Source: Salegentibacter salinarum
Lineage (GTDB): Bacteria; Bacteroidota; Bacteroidia; Flavobacteriales; Flavobacteriaceae
Assembly (NCBI RefSeq): GCF_900168115.1
Contig: NZ_FUZC01000003.1
Span: 186,001 to 250,000 of the forward strand
Direction of reading: 5' to 3'
DNA length: 64,000 bases
The position numbers and the translations under genes were made by a program. Positions 26,147-34,248 of this stretch are shown piece after piece (positions within the stretch are counted from its first letter, which is position 1; every line of letters begins with the position of its first letter). Under the pieces are notes generated by a model. That model had not been told where the DNA came from and made no database searches. It worked only from the letters and a program-made list of their open reading frames with translations.

Positions 26147-27175
26147 CTAATATTTTTTTTCCAGAATATGAAGATATTCCGTGGTCTTATCAAACTTATG
26201 ATTCCTGTTTTCAGTTTTGTCGGCTTTGAATCTTTGGTAACTTTTAGAAGCAAGTTGGTAGTGACCGAATTTCTGCATAATATTTTCAATATTCTTTTGA
26301 GGCATAAGTCCCTCATTATTATAACTTAAAAAAATATACCTGAAATTGGATTTTTCAATTAAATCTTCGAAAGCCTCTTCTACCTTAACTTTACTACAGT
26401 AATCTGATTTTATATATTCTCTTAAACCTGTTTTTCCTTTAGGAATAAAGCTGTCATACCGCGCAATGGTATTCAGTAAATGATAATTAGCTCCATACTG
26501 CCTTGCATTATAGGGCGGATCTAGATAGAGTAGATCTCCTTCAATTTGCGAAATTAAATTATTACTGTCTTCATTATAAACCTCGTGTTCATTGCCATTT
26601 AATTGGAAACTAGCCGGAAGTAATACCATTTCTTTCTGAGCCGACTTTTTTAGTTTTTTCAAGTAGGCACCATACACAGAAGCAGTATTAGCAACTTTAT
26701 CTGCACTTTCCAACAAACTGGCTAATAAGAAGAAATATGTTGATTCATCAATTTGCTCTTTATCCCTCCAGGTTTCTATCTGCATCCTAATTGCATCAAT
26801 CTTCTTTCCATTTATATCAGAAAAATACTGTCGTTCTGCTTTATCACCTGAACAGTAGTTTTTATAAATAAAGCCCTCCTGCGGAGATATGTCATTTAAT
26901 TTTTTAAGCCAATCACCTTCTTCAGGTATTAACAAATGATTACCTATATAGTTACGGTTAAGCACATAGCTATAGTATTCCAAATCGTTACTGATTACCT
27001 TTTTTACAAGTGGCTTAAAATTTCGTCCTACTATTCCAGTACCAGCAAATAAATCACAGAAAGTTAGCTTGGAAAGATCGGAACCAACAATATTCTGAAC
27101 ATTTTCCGTGATGAAGGGAATTAATTTATTTTTAGAGCCGATGTAATTCATTAAAGGTGATTTTGAAGAATGCAA
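26147..27175 (-). CDS. D12-class DNA adenine methyltransferase
   Basis: A 342-residue N6-adenine methylase. The N-terminal NYIGSKNKLIPFI and the SAM-binding FCDLFAGTGIVG mark the D12 (Dam-like) class, and the catalytic motif is DPPY in LLYLDPPYNARQYGANYH, followed by LLNTIARYD. The order of motifs (SAM site before DPPY) fits the alpha group. It is divergent from the 27326 gene, which carries an endonuclease fold, so the two form a type II restriction-modification pair with a shared 150-bp promoter region. Target sequence not readable. Confidence 0.92.
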   Translation of the reverse strand: MHSSKSPLMNYIGSKNKLIPFITENVQNIVGSDLSKLTFCDLFAGTGIVGRNFKPLVKKVISNDLEYYSYVLNRNYIGNHLLIPEEGDWLKKLNDISPQEGFIYKNYCSGDKAERQYFSDINGKKIDAIRMQIETWRDKEQIDESTYFFLLASLLESADKVANTASVYGAYLKKLKKSAQKEMVLLPASFQLNGNEHEVYNEDSNNLISQIEGDLLYLDPPYNARQYGANYHLLNTIARYDSFIPKGKTGLREYIKSDYCSKVKVEEAFEDLIEKSNFRYIFLSYNNEGLMPQKNIENIMQKFGHYQLASKSYQRFKADKTENRNHKFDKTTEYLHILEKKY

Positions 27176-27325
27176 ATATATAATTTATTAGTACGGCTAT
27201 GCATAAGAATACTATCTTAGACTATTTTGTAAGACATTTTTATTTATTTGTAAGTAATGTATAATGCAAGGATACTTGATCTAATTTAAAAGCTCCTTAA
27301 TTATAGTTTGATTAAATCTTTTTCA

Positions 27326-28744
27326 ATGAACAATGAAACTTTCGGAATTACATTTCAATACGCCATTTGTAAAAAATACAAATTATCCCATCAAATATCT
27401 TCCAAAAGGATTTCTGAGGATATTTTAAGAAAAATAGAAAATTCAGGCATCATTGAAAAGCTTTTTGAGAAAATTAAGCCAGTAGAATTTCTTACTTTTT
27501 CTAAAAAATATACTTCAGGATTTGTAAAAAAATGCCCACATAACTTTCTACTGTCAGATGGACAAACATTCTCGATTAGGACTTTCGGGAAAAAGAATAA
27601 AAAGTTCGCACCAAAAGTAGTAGGGCAAGCCGGAGATAATACATTTAACCACTTTTTTGGCGATCTAGCAGGAGAAACAATAGATAGAGAAAATTTTAAA
27701 ACATTCTGTTTATCAAAAGTGCACGAAATTCTCCCTATTCTTATTGATTACGCCCTAATTAGTGATGAAACAGCCTGGATATACATAGATGAAAATGAAA
27801 ACCTGACCTTTAAAATTATTCCCAGAGAGGATTTGCCAGAGCTGACTTTTGAAAGAAAAGATTTCTCCTTTACTAAAGATACGGTCGCTACCTGGAATGA
27901 AACAACTACTGCGAAGTATAAGGGTAAAACCATTATTGAATTTCAATTGCATACTAACAGAAGTGGTTATAAAATTAGGCTAGATCGAGAGAACTTCCCA
28001 TCTCTTCTGATGATAGAAAAGGTTTTAAATAATTCCGTTATTGGAGATTCGGCAGAAATGGCGATTTGTGAACATTTCTTATTGGATCCTGGAGTTGATA
28101 ATGACAGATTAAAGAATAACTCCAATTCGCTGGTGGTTAGTTTATTCAAAAAGCACTATCAAATGAATGAAGAAGAACTCTTTCCATATAAGCCAGTGAA
28201 GTATGGTGGAACAGCGGCCAGAATAAGAGGAGGTAACAGTAAAAGTGGTATCGATTTTATTCTTGAAGACGGAAAATCTCTTTCCTTAAAAACCAATAAA
28301 AACAAAAATGCAAAAGTTTGTCCACCAGAAGTAGGCCAGCCCTCCCCTAACACATTTGATTATTATTTCTCTGGTAAAAGGTGGTATGAAGGTAAAATGA
28401 ATGGCAGTAAGTTTAGGAAAATCGTTCTGGATAGGGTAATACTCGCAGAATTATTATCGGAGTATTTAAAACATTTAAATGAATGTGATTATCTGTTATG
28501 GTCAATTTACAATGATGGAAGTAAAATAGCTTCGAAATTAGTAAAGAAGAAATTCTTTAAGGATTGGTATTTTACTCCTGATGAACTTGAATATTCTAAT
28601 GATTTCCAAGATAAAAACAGTGTTACCATTCGTTATGGCAAAATTAGTCTTGGTGAATTTCAGATTCATTCTGCTCGAAATTCCTTAAAGTTTAGATTTC
28701 ATTTTGGGAACTTAGTTTCTATAATAGACCCGGAAAGAAATTAA
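27326..28744 (+). CDS. Type II restriction endonuclease-like protein with two tandem copies of one fold
   Basis: I take the ATG at 27326 (472 residues); the frame is open to a TTG at 27308. The protein is an internal duplication. Copy 1 has LLSDGQTFSIRTFGKKNKK then VVGQAGDNTFNHFF (about 75-112). Copy 2 has ILEDGKSLSLKTNKNKN then EVGQPSPNTFDYYF (about 312-350). Each copy ends with a similar EFQ(L/I)H segment (about 205 and 440). Copy 2 has a plausible PD-(D/E)xK site: Asp in SGIDF, then S-L-K. In copy 1 these positions are Asn (HNF) and Arg (SIR), so it looks inactive. It is divergent from the adenine methylase and is probably its nuclease partner. The exact REase family is not recognised. Confidence 0.75.
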   Translation: MNNETFGITFQYAICKKYKLSHQISSKRISEDILRKIENSGIIEKLFEKIKPVEFLTFSKKYTSGFVKKCPHNFLLSDGQTFSIRTFGKKNKKFAPKVVGQAGDNTFNHFFGDLAGETIDRENFKTFCLSKVHEILPILIDYALISDETAWIYIDENENLTFKIIPREDLPELTFERKDFSFTKDTVATWNETTTAKYKGKTIIEFQLHTNRSGYKIRLDRENFPSLLMIEKVLNNSVIGDSAEMAICEHFLLDPGVDNDRLKNNSNSLVVSLFKKHYQMNEEELFPYKPVKYGGTAARIRGGNSKSGIDFILEDGKSLSLKTNKNKNAKVCPPEVGQPSPNTFDYYFSGKRWYEGKMNGSKFRKIVLDRVILAELLSEYLKHLNECDYLLWSIYNDGSKIASKLVKKKFFKDWYFTPDELEYSNDFQDKNSVTIRYGKISLGEFQIHSARNSLKFRFHFGNLVSIIDPERN

Positions 28745-28835
28745 AAAAAAGTCGCATTTCAGGCTTATAAAATAAGTCTTATACCATCACCAGGGAAATA
28801 CCATCCGAGGCTGAAAATAAGACCTAAAGTTTCAA

Positions 28836-29609
28836 TTGCTGCTCAAAAAAGAATATAATAAAAGAGACCAGTTTCTCTGGCTTAACCTTCGAAATGAGAT
28901 CGTAATGGTGCGATCAGCGGTGTTTATATTGGATGAAGACCTGGAAGTTCTCGATTATAGTTATAGGCATCCCGATAATGAGGAAGTTGAATCCTCGAAA
29001 ATAATAGGTAAAGCATTTCAGGAATTATTGATAGTAAAATTCCAAGGGCAATGGCAGGAAAAAATAGCGGATTTTTTAGATAATAACGCTCAATCTTTTA
29101 ATCTAAACCTCGAATATCAATTTGATGAATATTTAAAAATCAGTTTACCATCAGTGGTCTCCAGGTTAAAGGGAAGGGGTAAGGGGAAGTTTACTGTCAC
29201 CTCTTATCACCTGGATACTTCAAAGGATTTTTTTTCTGAGCTACCTAAGGATTCTGGAATTAAGTCCTATTCGAAATGGGACCAGAAACTATTTCATGAA
29301 ATCCATATTTATATTATGCATCACCTGGAAGAAACTTTAAAACCTTTGGATCAACTTGCGGAGCTATTTAACACTAATGAGCATAAGATTAAAACCGTTT
29401 TTAAAGAGATTTTTGGCTGCACTCCGTTTCAATACCACGCCAGGGAAAGAATTAAACGGTGTAAATTTCTTATTGAAACCACAGATCTAGATCTAGCCAA
29501 AATTTCTGATAAGATGGGGTTTGGATCATATCCGCATTTTTCAAAAAGCTTTAAAGAAAAAACCAAGGTTACACCCAAGCATTATCAGAAGATTATCCGA
29601 AATTCATAA
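28836..29609 (+). CDS. AraC-family regulator, paralogue of the 3796 gene, possibly N-truncated
   Basis: The frame opens after a stop at 28818-28820. The first codons usable as starts are TTG at 28836 and ATG at 28904. The C-terminal about 100 residues are an AraC HTH pair (DQLAELFNTNEHKIKTVFKE, then ISDKMGFGSYPHFSKSFKEK and KVTPKHYQK). The N-terminal part (VFILDEDLEVLDYSYRHP) matches the input domain of the regulator at 3796-4719, but the first about 60 residues of that protein have no counterpart here. Either the domain is shorter or the 5' end is lost. It has no STAS-like partner. Its targets are unknown. Confidence 0.75.
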   Translation: MLLKKEYNKRDQFLWLNLRNEIVMVRSAVFILDEDLEVLDYSYRHPDNEEVESSKIIGKAFQELLIVKFQGQWQEKIADFLDNNAQSFNLNLEYQFDEYLKISLPSVVSRLKGRGKGKFTVTSYHLDTSKDFFSELPKDSGIKSYSKWDQKLFHEIHIYIMHHLEETLKPLDQLAELFNTNEHKIKTVFKEIFGCTPFQYHARERIKRCKFLIETTDLDLAKISDKMGFGSYPHFSKSFKEKTKVTPKHYQKIIRNS

Positions 29610-29813
29610 GTAATGAAGCTGTGATTTTTAAATAAGAGGCAATTTTGTGTCCCACTTTTTAAAAGCGTGCTCATACTTCGCTACAAGGAAAAACGTGCAA
29701 TTTAAATTGTAGGGAAAGAGTTGTTAATCTCCTAAGATTATGATATTTGATTATTTAGAAGCTTGGGGTATATAAAAATGCTAGATAAATTTTTAGAATG
29801 GAAATTTCCCATT

Positions 29814-31073
29814 TTATTTACACCTTACCCGAATAATCTCATCAATTCTGCTGGTATAACGATTTGAAAGACGTTCCTGTTTCATCTTCCAGGTACGACC
29901 AAGATCCATACCTGCAAATTTCACTTTTCCGTTTTCTGTTTGGTTCAGGCGATCTATGGTTTTCATAAGCATCTGATGCCGGGGATCCTCCTTAGAAAAT
30001 AAGGAAAGTTGCCGTTCAGAAGCGGGCGTAATTCCCATAATAATTACTCCCGCTTTTTTGTATTGGTAATCGGATTTGAAAATCTTTTTAAGACCATATA
30101 AAGCAGCTTTTGTTAATACCATAGTGGAATTGGTTGGTGTGGAAAGTTTCACCACCATATTGGCTCGATACTGCTTAAGGTCGGTTCTAAAAGGATTAGT
30201 AATCAGAAATACATAGAGCAGCGTGCAATTTGAATCCTGTTTGCGAAGTTTTGTTGCGGCTTTTGCTGCATAGGTAGCTACCCGCTCCCGCAGATCGTCG
30301 AATTCACTATACATTTTCTCGAAGCTTCGGGTAACTGCAATGTTCTTTTTATTCTTTACTTCCTCAAAATCCAATGTACTTTCACCTGAGAGATCTCGTT
30401 TTAATCTTAAACCTACCACGCTCATTTTTTTCAGTACATATTCATTAGGTAACTGAACAAAGTCCCAGGCACTCTTAACGTTAATGCTTAATAATCTTTT
30501 TTCGTGCTGTCTGCCAATTCCCCAGACATCAGCAATTTTCGTCCAGCGCAATGCTTTTTCTTTCTTCTCTTCCGAATCAATGGCGTAAACACTCCCGGTG
30601 CGGTCTGCAAATTTCTTGGCGATCTTATTGGCAATTTTTGCCAGGGCCTTGGTAGGAGCCAGGCCAACACTTATAGGAATACCCGTTTGCCTGGCCACCC
30701 TTTCCACCATCTCCTTACCAATTCGCTCCAGGTCGTATAATTCAAAACCGTTAAACTTAAGAAAGGATTCATCAATGGAGTAGATCTCAATATCCGGGGT
30801 AAATTGGGAGAGTATGTTCATTACGCGTCCGCTCATATCCCCGTACAGCGAATAATTACTGGAGAAAACGGAAATTCCTTTAGCTTCAAAATCCTTTTCA
30901 AATTGAAAAGCAGGGGCTCCCATAGGAATGCCCATTGCTTTAGCTTCATTACTTCGCGCAATAACACAACCATCATTATTGCTAAGTACTACCACTGGTT
31001 TATTTCGAAGGGAAGGATCAAAAACCCGTTCACAACTCGCATAGAAATTATTGCAATCTACCAGGGCAAACAT
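29814..31073 (-). CDS. umuC: Y-family DNA polymerase UmuC
   Basis: A 419-residue protein of normal UmuC length. The polymerase site is visible in [17 protein letters not shown] (first metal ligand Asp), [19 protein letters not shown], and YSIDESFL (catalytic Asp-Glu). The helix-hairpin-helix region with [12 protein letters not shown] follows, and the C-terminal little-finger/DUF4113-like part ends in [20 protein letters not shown]. It carries out error-prone synthesis past DNA damage with the processed UmuD. It starts 1 bp after the umuD stop. Such umuDC pairs are frequent cargo of integrative elements. Confidence 0.95.
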   Translation of the reverse strand: MFALVDCNNFYASCERVFDPSLRNKPVVVLSNNDGCVIARSNEAKAMGIPMGAPAFQFEKDFEAKGISVFSSNYSLYGDMSGRVMNILSQFTPDIEIYSIDESFLKFNGFELYDLERIGKEMVERVARQTGIPISVGLAPTKALAKIANKIAKKFADRTGSVYAIDSEEKKEKALRWTKIADVWGIGRQHEKRLLSINVKSAWDFVQLPNEYVLKKMSVVGLRLKRDLSGESTLDFEEVKNKKNIAVTRSFEKMYSEFDDLRERVATYAAKAATKLRKQDSNCTLLYVFLITNPFRTDLKQYRANMVVKLSTPTNSTMVLTKAALYGLKKIFKSDYQYKKAGVIIMGITPASERQLSLFSKEDPRHQMLMKTIDRLNQTENGKVKFAGMDLGRTWKMKQERLSNRYTSRIDEIIRVRCK

Positions 31074-31074
31074 A

Positions 31075-31491
31075 TTATAAATCCTTTATGCAGTGAGTAA
31101 CGACTCCCCATATGACAAAATCATTTTCGCTAGTGACTTTAATTGGTTTATATTTTTCATTCTCGGCTACAAGCCAGATCATATCCTTTTCAATTTTAAT
31201 ACGCTTTACAGTAAATTCCCCGTCTAAGAAACATACAGCGATATTATCATTTTTGGGTCTTAGGCTTTTATCGATTACTAAAAGATCACCGTTACCAATC
31301 CCGGCACCAATCATACTATCTCCTTCAGCGCGGCCAAAGAATGTGGCTTCTTTATTTTTGATTAGTTGATGGTTAAGATCAATAATATCTTCTAAATGGT
31401 CATCTGCCGGAGAAGGAAAACCGGCAGAGATGCCATTACTAGAAAGCGGCATTATAAGATGATGTAAAGAATATTTTTTGTAAATTTTCAT
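31075..31491 (-). CDS. umuD: UmuD-type S24 self-cleaving protein
   Basis: I choose the Met at 31491 ([14 protein letters not shown]); the frame is open to 31548 but that start would overlap the operator. The result is 138 residues, the normal UmuD size. The self-cleavage site is the Ala-Gly of [12 protein letters not shown]. The catalytic Ser lies in [13 protein letters not shown] and the Lys in [11 protein letters not shown]. It has no N-terminal HTH, so it is not a LexA-type repressor. RecA filaments trigger its self-cleavage, and the product joins UmuC. It is divergent from an SRAP gene over a short region with an inverted repeat. Confidence 0.92.
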   Translation of the reverse strand: MKIYKKYSLHHLIMPLSSNGISAGFPSPADDHLEDIIDLNHQLIKNKEATFFGRAEGDSMIGAGIGNGDLLVIDKSLRPKNDNIAVCFLDGEFTVKRIKIEKDMIWLVAENEKYKPIKVTSENDFVIWGVVTHCIKDL

Positions 31492-31533
31492 AAGCAAACA
31501 TTGGAAAACAAAATTAGGTAAAAATCCATATAA

Positions 31534-31548
31534 TTGGATATAATCCAA
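31534..31548. promoter_or_regulatory. Inverted repeat between umuDC and SRAP gene, candidate damage-response operator
   Basis: TTGGAT-ATA-ATCCAA forms a 6-bp inverted repeat with a 3-bp spacer in the 67-bp gap between two divergent DNA-damage genes. A shared repressor site would co-regulate both. Flavobacteria often lack a classical LexA, so the binding protein is unknown. Confidence 0.5.
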
Positions 31549-31558
31549 AATTATAATT

Positions 31559-32269
31559 ATGTGTTACGAAACCAGCCTGTCCAAGAAATTAAAATCAATT
31601 GAGAAACATACCGGTGCGGTTATGCGATACCCAGAAGTTTATGAACCCTGGTATCATTTGTCGGGGTTTACTCATCCTAATATGTTTTGTATTCCTATGG
31701 ACGAACCGGATATTATTTTGCCGATGGAGTGGGGGCTGCTTGCGCCGTGGGCAGACGACATTTCGACATTTCGAAAAAAATATAATACGCTTAATGCCAA
31801 AGCAGAAACACTTTTAACCAGTAATATGTATAAAGAAGCTTCCAGAGAACGTCGCTGTTTAATACTTGCAGATGGTTTTTTTGAACCTCACTATGAAAAA
31901 ATGAGTGGTCCGGCTACGCCATATTATTGCTATTTGGAAGGTCGTAAGCTCTTTAGTTTTGCAGGAATCTATAATACTTATGATGAAGATTATTGGACAG
32001 TAAGTTTAATTACTAGGGAGGCGAATGATTTCTTTGCTGAAATCCATAATAAGAAGAAAAGAATGCCATTGGCCGTAGATCGTAATTTTGAAGGAGAGTG
32101 GCTTGATCCCGATTTAAACGATAATGGAATTGAGGAAGTGCTGGCTACTAGTTTTATGCGAGAGCCTTTTAAAGCACATCCAGTAACCAGGGATTTATAT
32201 AAACGAGGTGTAAATACTAATACTCCTGAAATATTGGAAAAAGTAGAGGAAAACCCTAATCATTTTTAA
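31559..32269 (+). CDS. SRAP-family protein (YedK/HMCES-like)
   Basis: A 236-residue protein with the SRAP active site: Cys2 directly after the start Met (MCYETS), the NAKAETL segment, the catalytic Glu in GFFEPH and the His in IHNKKKRMPLAV. SRAP proteins form a covalent thiazolidine link with abasic sites in single-stranded DNA and shield them. Cys2 confirms the ATG at 31559. It is divergent from umuDC over a short gap with an inverted repeat, so the three genes likely form one damage-induced set. Confidence 0.94.
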   Translation: MCYETSLSKKLKSIEKHTGAVMRYPEVYEPWYHLSGFTHPNMFCIPMDEPDIILPMEWGLLAPWADDISTFRKKYNTLNAKAETLLTSNMYKEASRERRCLILADGFFEPHYEKMSGPATPYYCYLEGRKLFSFAGIYNTYDEDYWTVSLITREANDFFAEIHNKKKRMPLAVDRNFEGEWLDPDLNDNGIEEVLATSFMREPFKAHPVTRDLYKRGVNTNTPEILEKVEENPNHF

Positions 32270-32976
32270 TGAGTGATTTTTTTGACATTAATAAACCAAA
32301 ACACTAGTAAAAACCACCGATTAGTTTCATATTCTGATGGGTTTTCTATACTCTATAATTTTTTCTTGCCTTTATTCTATTTCAAAAGTACCCTATTTAC
32401 TTTCTTATTATTAATTGGGTAAGGCTACAACCTACTCATTGAATTAATTTTTAAAAAGATTTACTTATTATATCCAGAGCATTTTCCTTTTTTTGAATTT
32501 TAACTCCAGAATCGATCAAAACTTTTTAAGGTTTTGAACAGAGGCTACCTTCCTTGTAGATTTACTTCCTATAGCGGCTTCACATTACCTTTTTTCGATG
32601 CATTTATTTTACAATATCCTGGCCTGGTAAAGCGTATAAAAAGAGAAGGCGAAGCCAAAACGGCTTTATGCCGCTGTCCAGAAAAGGATGTTGTTCTTTG
32701 CACCTTAAAAAGGAGAGGGGGCTTAAGGATGACGTTTGCATATGGATCAGGAAATACCACCATTTTCTTGAGAAAGAAGGACTATGATGGGAAGTTCAAC
32801 CAAGCGGACTTCATTGAAAAATTTCGAACTGGAGTGGAGCGTTCCGATTTTTCATCGGGTTAGCGTAATGGAAGTCGCAATTTCTTCGATGGTGTTCAAG
32901 ACCTTTAAAGAGAAGCGTTATTCCCGGAATGTATTGGGAATGGGCTGAACGGGTATACTTCGATTAATAGTTCCTG
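32270..32976. other. Gene-poor stretch, probably eroded DNA
   Basis: No gene can be supported. The plus frame 32534-32863 has an unnatural composition (Cys/Arg runs), no recognisable domain and no good ribosome-binding context. The region directly precedes the remnant of an XRE regulator, so it is probably decayed element DNA. Confidence 0.45.
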
Positions 32977-33120
32977 ATGAAAATCTATTTAAGTAATAGT
33001 TTCCTTTCTCATGTTGAATCAAAAAATAGAAGAGCAAAATACAACCTTAACCACTTAAACGAAATTGCAGTAATACTTGAATGCTCTTTAAAGATTTTTG
33101 GCCAGATAAACCACTGTAGA
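32977..33120 (+). pseudogene. Remnant of an XRE-type HTH regulator
   Basis: The translated segment YLSNSFLSHVESKNRRAKY followed by NLNHLNEIAVILECSLK matches the second half of a Bacteroidota XRE regulator family, in which the helix is followed by KYN-NHLNEIAKIL-CSPKDFFP. The first half of the HTH domain is missing upstream, and the frame drifts into a Phe-rich tail after 33120. It is a broken copy, not related in sequence to the intact XRE gene at 13251. Confidence 0.45.
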
Positions 33121-33217
33121 TACGTATATTTCCAATTTTTTCCTCCTAACCAATCTCTATCCTCTTTCCTTTATGGTTTTCCGTTTTTTCTTTTCTTTTA
33201 TTGTTTTATATTTAGCG

Positions 33218-33288
33218 AAACCTGCGTTTATCCCGTTATATCTATTATTAAAAAGATAAATCATGTGAGATATAACGAGTTGTGTGTA
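33218..33288 (+). repeat. Cassette-boundary-like element B (upstream of 33304 gene)
   Basis: It starts with the same 18 bases as element A (AAACCTGCGTTTATCCCG, 33218-33235). A perfect 10-bp stem follows, CGTTATATCT (33234-33243) with AGATATAACG (33268-33277), whose sequence differs from that of element A. Then comes GTTGTGTGTA (33279-33288), which recurs inverted as TACACACAAC at 34205-34214, 10 bp past the stop of the gene in between. Confidence 0.6.
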
Positions 33289-33303
33289 ATTGCATAGAAA
33301 ATT

Positions 33304-34194
33304 ATGAGATTAAATAAGGATCATAAAAAGAGTCATATAATTGGTAAGCTTAAAGTTCCTTATTCTCTAAATGAACCATTCTTTAGAAGAAAAAAATGGG
33401 TTGATGAACATGACACGAAAAAATTAGAAGAATATGCTACTGGTTTTTTCGTAATGTTTCTTCGAAATATAGAAAGGCGCAAAGTGTTATATTCTTCACC
33501 TAATCCAGATGATGATCACAAAAATCCAGATACTTATGTGCATTTAGATGGAAAATTGGATGGAATACAGATTGTTCAATTGACATTAAATAACCATTTG
33601 ACAAATTTTAATCAGACAAAAAGGCTATGCGAAGATATTTCTAGATTTATCACAAATGAATATAAGCCACCAATCAAAATTAATATTCAGATTTATCCAC
33701 CGTGGGAAACAGAACGGCCTCCAAAATTTTCAACAAAAATGCGCAAAAAAGTAGCTAAGGAAATAGCAGCTACAATGGAGAAGAATATTCAAATATTAAA
33801 AGAGAAAAAAGAATATTTAAATTTTGAATTAGATAGAAAGATCTTCGGAAAAGTGGCAGACAGTTTTAATTTATATCCCATACCTTCTAGTTATCATTCA
33901 ACCTTTTTCGGAGATAATAATGTCTATATTGATTATGAATTTGATGCTATTCAAATTTCAGAAGAAGATATTATTTCAGCTTGTAATAAGATCTACTCAG
34001 ACAAGAATGGTGGAAACTCGGAAATATTGTTAATCTGGGGAGACAAAAATCATTTTATGGGTACGGAAAGTCTAATTATAGATAACCTAAAGCAGAGATT
34101 TCAAACAACCACTTTCAAATCCGTCTATTTCTTAGCTTTTCATAATTTATTAGATGTACAAGAAAGAATCTATAATTGCGAGAAAATTATTTGA
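33304..34194 (+). CDS. Unknown protein in cassette-like unit of defence island
   Basis: A 296-residue soluble protein I do not recognise. It is charged and has no signal peptide or membrane helix. Residues about 70-95 (NPDTYVHLDGKLDGIQIVQL) have the strand-turn-strand shape of a degenerate PD-(D/E)xK core, with PD first and Q-x-V-Q where E-x-K would stand, but this is weak. A helical middle (KKVAKEIAATMEKNIQILKE) precedes a second alpha/beta part. It is a single-gene unit bracketed by a 10-bp inverted repeat and sits between umuDC and a Shedu/Gabija cluster, so a defence role is likely from context only. Confidence 0.65.
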   Translation: MRLNKDHKKSHIIGKLKVPYSLNEPFFRRKKWVDEHDTKKLEEYATGFFVMFLRNIERRKVLYSSPNPDDDHKNPDTYVHLDGKLDGIQIVQLTLNNHLTNFNQTKRLCEDISRFITNEYKPPIKINIQIYPPWETERPPKFSTKMRKKVAKEIAATMEKNIQILKEKKEYLNFELDRKIFGKVADSFNLYPIPSSYHSTFFGDNNVYIDYEFDAIQISEEDIISACNKIYSDKNGGNSEILLIWGDKNHFMGTESLIIDNLKQRFQTTTFKSVYFLAFHNLLDVQERIYNCEKII

Positions 34195-34248
34195 ATACTG
34201 TAACTACACACAACAATAGTAACCGTTCACAAGCCTCTAATTTTCTTC

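Noticed and set aside
25900-26316. 138-codon minus-strand frame beside the adenine methylase
   Set aside because: It overlaps the 3' end of the methylase in another frame and has no recognisable motif; the methylase C-terminus is complete.
32534-32863. 109-codon plus-strand frame after the SRAP gene
   Set aside because: Odd residue content, no domain, no good start context; treated as eroded DNA.
33121-33217. Coding tail after the XRE remnant
   Set aside because: The Phe-rich translation has no protein character and ends at the conserved boundary block.
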